Assembly (NCBI GenBank): GCA_946481585.1
Contig: CAMLOF010000092.1
Span: 1 to 9,886, forward strand
Length of the DNA: 9,886 nucleotides
Source: an uncultured Macromonas sp.
Lineage (GTDB): Bacteria; Pseudomonadota; Gammaproteobacteria; Burkholderiales; Burkholderiaceae
Direction of reading: 5' to 3'
In this document: positions 6,933 to 9,886 of the stretch, piece by piece
Position numbering within the stretch: the first letter of the stretch is position 1
Layout of the letters: each line of letters opens with the position of its first letter
Made by a program: the position numbers and the translations under genes
Notes under the pieces: generated by a model
What the model was told of the DNA's origin: nothing
The model's input: only the letters and a program-made list of their open reading frames with translations
Databases searched by the model: none

Positions 6933-7014
6933 CGATGGTTGGCATAGACACAATCGGGGCAGCATTGTCACCCTTGCTCGCACGGCGGGCGACAAGTCAG
7001 GCTAAAGTAAAGGC
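6933..7014 (+). promoter_or_regulatory. spoT leader and presumed promoter region
   Basis: Because a strong terminator precedes it, spoT needs a promoter here, unless readthrough supplies it. CACAAT (6949-6954) is the best -10-like hexamer but has no good -35 at the right distance, so I do not define a promoter. The second half can fold in two exclusive ways that share a right arm: TTGTCACCC (6965-6973) with GGGCGACAA (6987-6995; one mismatch), or CTTG-TCGC (6973-6981, one bulged C) with GCGACAAG (6989-6996). The only purine runs before the ATG are TAAAG (7003-7007) and AAAGG (7009-7013), both poorly placed, so initiation may be weak. Confidence 0.5.
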
Positions 7015-9264
7015 ATGAACGACGACGCCATTTCGGTTCCGGCCCTGAGTCCGGCGCAGGCAGCTGCCAGCGCCGCTGCGGCCAGCTTTGCCGCCCTGGA
7101 GGCCAGGCTGGACTACCTCAGTGCGTCCGAAATCGAGCAGGTGCGCCAGGCCTATCGCTTCGCCGACCAGGCCCACCTGGGCCAGATGCGCCGCAATGGC
7201 GACCCCTACATCACCCACCCCATCGCGGTGGCGCGAATGTGCACCGAGTGGAAGCTCGACGCACAGGCCCTGTCGGCCGCGCTGATGCACGACGTGATGG
7301 AGGACTGCGGCGTCAGCAAGATCGACCTGATCGAGCGCTTTGGCGCCCCGGTGGCCGAACTGGTAGACGGCCTCACCAAGCTCGACAAGCTGGAGTTCGA
7401 CACCCGCGAGCAGAACCAGGCCGAATCCTTCCGCAAGATGCTGCTGGCCATGGCGCGCGACGTGCGCGTCATCCTCATCAAGCTGGCTGACCGCACCCAC
7501 AACATGCGCACCATGGGCGACATGCCGCGCACCAAGTGGGGCCGCATTTCCCGCGAGACGCTGGAGATCTATGCGCCGATTGCCTACCGCCTGGGCCTGA
7601 ACAACAACTACCGCGAACTGCAGGACCTGGCCTTCCGCTACTTGCACCCCTGGCGTTACCAGTCACTGGACAAGGCGCTCAACAAGTCGCGCAACCGCCG
7701 CAAGGACCTCATCTCCCGCGTGCAGGGCGAGGTGGAAGCCGCCTTCCAGAAGCAAGGCGTGGAAGTCCGCATCGTCGGGCGCGAGAAGACCCTCTACTCC
7801 ATTTACCGCAAGATGTCGCTCAAGCACCTGTCGTTCGCGCAGGTGACGGACATCTACGGCTTTCGCATCGTGCTGCCTGAGCTGCTGGACTGCTACACCG
7901 CCCTGGGCGTGTTGCACCAGCTGTACAAACCGCTGCCGGGCAAATTCCGCGACTACATCGCCATTCCCAAGATGAACGGCTACCAGTCGCTGCACACCAC
8001 GCTGGTGGGGCCCTTCGGCACCAACATCGAGTTCCAACTGCGTACCGCGACCATGGACGTGGTGGCCGAATCGGGCGTGGCGGCGCACTGGCTCTACAAG
8101 GCCAGCGACCCTGACAGTCCGGCCTCGCAGGACCTGAACGCCCAGTGGCTGCAGTCGCTGCTCGACATCCAGCAGGAAACGCACGACGCGGCAGAGTTCT
8201 GGGACCACGTCAAGATCGACCTCTTCCCCGACGCGGTGTACGTGTTCACACCCAAGAGCAAGATCATGGCGATGCCGCGCGGCGCCACGGTGGTGGACTT
8301 TGCCTACGCCATCCACAGCGACGTGGGCCACCGGGCCATTGGCGCCAAAGTCAACGGCGAACAGGCCGCGCTGCGCACTGAGCTCAACAACGGCGACGTG
8401 GTGGAGATCATCACCTCGCCACACGCCAAGCCCAACCCGAGCTGGCTGGGCTTTGTGCGCACGGGCCGGGCACGCTCCAAGATCCGCCATCACCTCAAGA
8501 CGCTGGCCCAGGAAGAGTCGCGCGAACTGGGTGAACGGCTGTTGCGGCAGGCCTTGCGTGCAGAGGGCATTCCCACCCTGCCGACCGACGACGAAACCCA
8601 CCAGGCGGTTTGGGACAAGCTGCTGCGCTTCGCGGGCAACCGCTCACGCGAAGAGTTGCTGACCGACATTGGCCTGGGCAAGCGCATTGCCGGCATGATC
8701 GGCAAGAAGCTGGCCGCCCTGCTGGCCGAGACTGGCGAGAAACCCGATGTGCTGCTGATCAGCCAGGAACGCTACGCCACCGCGCGGGAAGACCAACCCA
8801 GCCAGGGCGTCGTCACGCTGGATGGCAGTGAGGGTGTCTCGGTCCAGTACGCCACCTGCTGCCGCCCCATCCCGGGCGACCGCATCATGGGTTACCTGGG
8901 GCGTGGAGAAGGCTTGGTCGTGCACACCGACGACTGCCCGGTGGGCAAGAAGCTGCTGCACCGCGACAGTGAACGCTTCCTGGAAGTGGAATGGGCCGAG
9001 GAGCCTGTGCGGCTGTTCGAATCCACGGTGCTGGTGACGGTGAACAACGGCAAGGGTGTGCTGGCCAAGGTGGCCGCCGCGCTGGCCGCTGCGGAAGCGG
9101 ACATTACCCATGTGCACATGGGCGATGAGGCCGCTCAGGCCACGGCCGATTTGCGCTTCACGGTCGCAGTACGCGACCGGGTACACCTGGCCCATGCCCT
9201 GCGCAGCCTGAAGCGCACGCCCTCAGTCATCCGCGCGCAGCGCGTGCGCCCCATCAAACCCTGA
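7015..9264 (+). CDS. spoT: Bifunctional (p)ppGpp synthetase/hydrolase, SpoT/Rel type
   Basis: A 749-residue long RSH protein that makes and breaks (p)ppGpp from GTP/GDP and ATP. Domains in order: HD hydrolase with ITHP (66-69), the complete HDVMED (92-97) and RTHNMRTM; synthetase with GREKTLYSIYRKM (255-267), DIYGFRIV, KPLPGKFRDYIAIPK, NGYQSLHTT and VAESGVAAHWLYK; TGS (about 402-465) starting DLFPDAVYVFTPK; a helical region; the zinc-finger/CC-type stretch YATCCRPIPGDRIMGY (from 612) with HTDDC; and ACT (about 668-745). The intact HD motif indicates hydrolase activity, which RelA lacks. The synthetase residues are also present, so it is bifunctional. The N-terminus has about 30 extra Ala-rich residues. 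The start is the only ATG that gives the family N-terminus. It follows rpoZ as in Escherichia coli, but behind a terminator, and the stop lies 14 bp from the convergent greB stop. Confidence 0.96.
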   Translation: MNDDAISVPALSPAQAAASAAAASFAALEARLDYLSASEIEQVRQAYRFADQAHLGQMRRNGDPYITHPIAVARMCTEWKLDAQALSAALMHDVMEDCGVSKIDLIERFGAPVAELVDGLTKLDKLEFDTREQNQAESFRKMLLAMARDVRVILIKLADRTHNMRTMGDMPRTKWGRISRETLEIYAPIAYRLGLNNNYRELQDLAFRYLHPWRYQSLDKALNKSRNRRKDLISRVQGEVEAAFQKQGVEVRIVGREKTLYSIYRKMSLKHLSFAQVTDIYGFRIVLPELLDCYTALGVLHQLYKPLPGKFRDYIAIPKMNGYQSLHTTLVGPFGTNIEFQLRTATMDVVAESGVAAHWLYKASDPDSPASQDLNAQWLQSLLDIQQETHDAAEFWDHVKIDLFPDAVYVFTPKSKIMAMPRGATVVDFAYAIHSDVGHRAIGAKVNGEQAALRTELNNGDVVEIITSPHAKPNPSWLGFVRTGRARSKIRHHLKTLAQEESRELGERLLRQALRAEGIPTLPTDDETHQAVWDKLLRFAGNRSREELLTDIGLGKRIAGMIGKKLAALLAETGEKPDVLLISQERYATAREDQPSQGVVTLDGSEGVSVQYATCCRPIPGDRIMGYLGRGEGLVVHTDDCPVGKKLLHRDSERFLEVEWAEEPVRLFESTVLVTVNNGKGVLAKVAAALAAAEADITHVHMGDEAAQATADLRFTVAVRDRVHLAHALRSLKRTPSVIRAQRVRPIKP

Positions 9265-9278
9265 GTCACTGGCTGCGT

Positions 9279-9839
9279 TCAGGCCGGTTCGGGGTAGTTC
9301 ACCTCCACCACTTCCAGGGTCTCCCAACCAGCGGGGGTACGCAGACGCACCTCGTCACCAACGCGGGCCTTCAGCAAGGCTTGCGCCACAGGTGACACCC
9401 AACTCACCTGGCCCTGGGCACTGTCAGCCTCGTCAATGCCCATGATGGTGACGGTGGTCTCGCTGCCGTCTTCACGCGCGTAGGTGACGGTGGCCCCAAA
9501 GAAGACCTGGTCCTTGCCGTGGTGGACGGACGGGTCCACCACTTCGGCAATGTCCAGCCGCTTGGTCAGGAAGCGTATGCGCCGGTCAATTTCGCGCAAG
9601 CGCTTCTTGCCGTAAAGGTAGTCGCCATTTTCCGAGCGGTCGCCGTTGCTCGCCGCCCAGTGAACGATCTCCACCACCTTCGGGCGCTCCACGTCCAGCA
9701 GGTGGAGCAGTTCGGCACGCAAGCGGTCGTGGCCCGCGTGGGTCATGTAGTTCTTGGCACCGGCTGGGATCTTCGGCCCCGCTGGCAGATCGTCGTCGTC
9801 GCTGTCGTTGTCGGTTTCTCGGGTAAACGCCTTGCTCAT
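9279..9839 (-). CDS. greB: Transcript cleavage factor GreB
   Basis: A 186-residue Gre factor that enters the RNA polymerase secondary channel and stimulates cleavage of backtracked RNA. The coiled-coil tip SNGDRSENGDYLYGKKRLREIDRRIRFL carries the acidic DRSEN residues needed for cleavage and the KKRLREIDRRIR signature of GreB over GreA. The C-terminal FKBP-like domain includes VFFGATVTY and PVAQALLKARVGDEV. It is about 28 residues longer than Escherichia coli GreB owing to an N-terminal extension with an Asp-rich run (DNDSDDDD) before KNYMTHAGHDRL. I chose the ATG at 9839; a TTG at 9845 is less likely. GGAG lies 11 nt upstream of the ATG and GAAG directly before it, so the ribosome site is not ideal. 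The promoter lies at or beyond the right edge. Confidence 0.94.
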   Translation of the reverse strand: MSKAFTRETDNDSDDDDLPAGPKIPAGAKNYMTHAGHDRLRAELLHLLDVERPKVVEIVHWAASNGDRSENGDYLYGKKRLREIDRRIRFLTKRLDIAEVVDPSVHHGKDQVFFGATVTYAREDGSETTVTIMGIDEADSAQGQVSWVSPVAQALLKARVGDEVRLRTPAGWETLEVVEVNYPEPA

Positions 9840-9886
9840 CTTCAAACAAGCTCCAGACGGGGGCCGCCAGCACCGGCGGGCTCGAT

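Noticed and set aside
7663..8601. Minus-strand open frame of 312 codons
   Set aside because: It lies inside spoT on the opposite strand; a typical high-GC shadow frame with no recognisable domain.
9265..9278. Bidirectional terminator between convergent spoT and greB
   Set aside because: Only 14 bp separate the stops, and neither strand shows a GC-rich stem followed by a T run.
9864..9879. CCGCC / GGCGG hairpin upstream of greB as a terminator or operator
   Set aside because: The stem is only 5 bp with a 6-nt loop and no T tract, ordinary for such GC-rich sequence, and the region is cut by the window edge.
1..9886. Mobile element, CRISPR array, defence island or biosynthetic cluster
   Set aside because: No repeat-spacer pattern, transposase or integrase motif, target duplication or shift in composition is visible; the genes are conserved chromosomal ones with uniform codon use.

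Overview
The window is high-GC, gene-dense chromosomal DNA of a betaproteobacterium, most likely Burkholderiales near Comamonadaceae. This rests on protein character (67-residue omega subunit, KEYLP-type soluble Ser/Thr kinase, GreB with an acidic N-terminal extension) and on gene order; no rRNA or other taxonomic marker is present. There are eleven protein genes, ten complete and one cut by the left edge. I see no tRNA, rRNA, CRISPR array, transposase, integrase or phage gene. Every gene except the CBS-domain protein belongs to a recognisable family.

Minus-strand cluster (1-5064), read right to left: cytosolic Ser/Thr protein kinase, PP2C-type phosphatase, rph (RNase PH), rdgB (XTP/dITP pyrophosphatase), hemW (haem chaperone-like radical SAM protein) and a CBS-domain protein. 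Spacing is extremely tight: ATGA overlaps at kinase/phosphatase and rdgB/hemW, and 8-13 nt gaps elsewhere. It is therefore probably one six-gene transcript with translational coupling.

A 55 bp divergent intergenic region (5065-5119) separates it from the plus-strand cluster yicC, gmk, rpoZ. That region holds a perfect 8+8 bp inverted repeat. A strong intrinsic terminator follows rpoZ. spoT comes next, with an 83 nt leader that can form alternative hairpins. greB converges on spoT from the right with 14 bp between the stops, and its upstream region is cut by the right edge.

Functionally this is a housekeeping and stress-response neighbourhood: tRNA 3' processing and RNA turnover (rph, yicC), guanine nucleotide supply (gmk), clearance of aberrant purine nucleotides (rdgB), ppGpp metabolism (spoT) and the RNA polymerase omega subunit that forms part of a ppGpp site (rpoZ). 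The rph/yicC divergent pair and the gmk-rpoZ-spoT order also occur close together in Escherichia coli. The lineage-specific addition here is the kinase/phosphatase pair between rph and yicC. I found no clearly new system. The best leads are the kinase/phosphatase pair and its atypical motifs, the palindrome in the divergent promoter region, and a 10-nt match between the rpoZ translation-initiation region and the rpoZ terminator stem.
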